DNA of 6,275 nucleotides from Immundisolibacteraceae bacterium (GTDB lineage Bacteria; Pseudomonadota; Gammaproteobacteria; Immundisolibacterales; Immundisolibacteraceae), in assembly GCA_016763355.1 (NCBI GenBank), contig JAESTY010000201.1:1-6275 (forward strand). Reading direction: 5' to 3'. Both the position numbers and the translations under genes were made by a program. Under the pieces are notes generated by a model. The model was not told the DNA's origin. It was given only the letters and a program-made list of their open reading frames with translations, and made no database searches. Of the stretch, positions 5,616-6,275 are shown piece by piece (within the stretch, counting starts at the first letter, position 1; the number at the start of each line of letters is the position of its first letter).

Positions 5616-6119
5616 ATGACCGCACCATCGCTCCTGAACCGGGTTGAGCAGTTCCTGTTCCATGAAGCCAATTTGATCGACGACCGAAATTTCGACGCCT
5701 GGCTCAACCTGTTTACCGAGGATGCTCTCTATTGGGTGCCATCTAATGACGCCAACATCGACCCGTCACTGCACGTTTCGATTGTGCATGACACCAAAGA
5801 AGAGCTAAACGACCGCATCTGGCGACTCGGTTCCGGCGCTGCCTATGCCCAGGAGCCAGCGTCAAAAACCATACATCAGCTGGCCAACATCCAGGTAGAC
5901 GCCGCCGAGCAAAATAATGAGATTATTGTTCGCTGTCACCTGGTGATTTACGAGTATCGTCACAATCACCATTTACTCTCAATGGACACGGTGATGCAGT
6001 ACCCGGCGCGCTGTGAATATCGACTTAAACCCAGTGCCGAGAGCTTTCAAATCGTACTGCGAAAAATCAACCTGATAGCCGCCAATGGGGTACTGGGCAA
6101 TATGGGTTTTATTATTTAG
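5616..6119 (+). CDS. Aromatic-ring-hydroxylating oxygenase, beta subunit
   Basis: This 167-residue protein is the small, metal-free subunit of an alpha3beta3 Rieske oxygenase, with the NTF2/SnoaL-like cone fold; it mainly supports the quaternary structure. Family landmarks are FLFHEANLIDDRNFDAWL (13-30) followed by LFTEDALYWVPS (32-43), matching the usual E-A-x-L-L-D-x-R-x-F-x-x-W-L and F-x-x-D-x-x-Y-W-V-P pattern. IVHDTKEELNDRIWRL (56-71) and the terminal LRKINLIAANGVLGNMGFII (148-167) also fit the family. The length is normal. It lies in the same direction 42 bp after the alpha gene, as expected for a cognate pair. Where many homologues read R-x-x-H-x-I-x-N, this protein has TIHQLANIQV (85-94), a modest variation. 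No hairpin with a U-tract follows the stop. Confidence 0.92.
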   Translation: MTAPSLLNRVEQFLFHEANLIDDRNFDAWLNLFTEDALYWVPSNDANIDPSLHVSIVHDTKEELNDRIWRLGSGAAYAQEPASKTIHQLANIQVDAAEQNNEIIVRCHLVIYEYRHNHHLLSMDTVMQYPARCEYRLKPSAESFQIVLRKINLIAANGVLGNMGFII

Positions 6120-6139
6120 AAAACCCGCATGCTTAGCTG

Positions 6140-6149
6140 TCAATATTGA
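6140..6149. repeat. 10-bp AT-rich palindrome upstream of the dodecin-like gene
   Basis: TCAATATTGA is a perfect palindrome lying 20 bases after the beta-subunit stop and about 93 bases before the next start codon. It could be an operator half-site or chance. No T-run follows, so it does not look like a terminator. Confidence 0.25.
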
Positions 6150-6166
6150 TCTGAGAAAAATCTCCG

Positions 6167-6192
6167 CCTGCCGCTAATACCTGCCGCTAATA
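6167..6192 (+). repeat. Perfect tandem duplication of a 13-bp unit
   Basis: CCTGCCGCTAATA occurs twice head to tail (6167-6179 and 6180-6192) without any mismatch, in the gap between the beta subunit gene and the next gene. The copies may reflect a recent slippage duplication or a pair of direct-repeat binding sites. The rest of the 123-base gap (6120-6242) shows only a short GAGA-AAAA-TCTC hairpin at 6153-6164 and no convincing promoter. Confidence 0.8.
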
Positions 6193-6231
6193 GAAGGATT
6201 CCAGTCATTCTTCATCAGTGCGCAATTTTCT

Positions 6232-6235
6232 GGAG
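6232..6235 (+). promoter_or_regulatory. Ribosome binding site of the 3'-edge gene
   Basis: GGAG lies 7 bases before the ATG at 6243 and supports a genuine gene start there. Confidence 0.65.
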
Positions 6236-6242
6236 ATCAATC

Positions 6243-6275
6243 ATGTCAGAACATATCTATAAGAAACTGGAACTC
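6243..6275 (+). CDS. Start of a probable dodecin (flavin-binding protein), cut by the window end
   Basis: Only 11 codons are visible, reading MSEHIYKKLEL, preceded by a well-placed GGAG. This resembles the N-terminus of dodecins, which typically begin M-S-(D/E)-H-(V/I)-Y-K-x-(I/L)-E-(L/V) before a G-(S/T)-S segment. Dodecins are about 70-residue proteins that form dodecamers storing riboflavin, FMN or FAD. The match covers the whole visible stretch but is short, so the identification is provisional. The gene is in the same direction as the Rieske operon but 123 bp away, so co-transcription is uncertain. Confidence 0.55.
   Translation, partial: MSEHIYKKLEL

Noticed and set aside
6153..6164. 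GAGA-AAAA-TCTC hairpin as a terminator for the Rieske operon
   Set aside because: The stem is only 4 bp and no T-run follows it.

Overview
The window looks like chromosomal DNA of an aerobic proteobacterium, most likely a gammaproteobacterium. This rests on a cobB-bluB gene pair of the kind seen in Pseudomonas-type cobalamin clusters, roughly balanced base composition, ordinary Shine-Dalgarno sites, and oxygen-dependent enzymes throughout. The taxonomic call is an inference from gene content and protein style. No rRNA, tRNA, transposase, integrase or CRISPR array was seen.

Layout. (1) 1-1513, plus strand: the end of a cobalamin operon. It holds the C-terminal two thirds of cobyrinate a,c-diamide synthase (CobB/CbiA), overlapped by 17 bp by bluB, the flavin-destroying enzyme that makes the lower ligand of B12. 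(2) 1526-4117, minus strand: an apparent three-gene operon, transcribed as PAPS-dependent sulfotransferase, then a small ABM-fold monooxygenase, then a DszA/NtaA/SnaA-type flavin-dependent monooxygenase. It converges on bluB, and a shared hairpin covering the bluB stop probably ends both transcripts. (3) 4118-4298: a divergent promoter region with no regulator gene beside it. (4) 4299-6119, plus strand: alpha and beta subunits of a Rieske aromatic-ring-hydroxylating oxygenase. The alpha gene starts with TTG. (5) 6120-6242: an intergenic stretch with a perfect tandem 13-mer. (6) 6243-6275: the first 11 codons of a gene resembling dodecin, a small flavin-binding protein.

How the genes may work together. 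The sulfotransferase/ABM/flavin-monooxygenase operon and the Rieske alpha-beta pair share one divergent control region and consist almost entirely of oxygenases, which suggests a dedicated pathway for an aromatic or polycyclic compound. The Rieske enzyme would hydroxylate the ring, the flavin monooxygenase and the ABM protein would carry out further oxidations, and the sulfotransferase would conjugate a hydroxyl group. The substrate cannot be read from the sequence. Electron-supply partners (ferredoxin and its reductase, flavin reductase) are not in the window. The most notable molecular detail is a glutamate where ring-hydroxylating oxygenases normally have the aspartate that links the Rieske cluster to the mononuclear iron.
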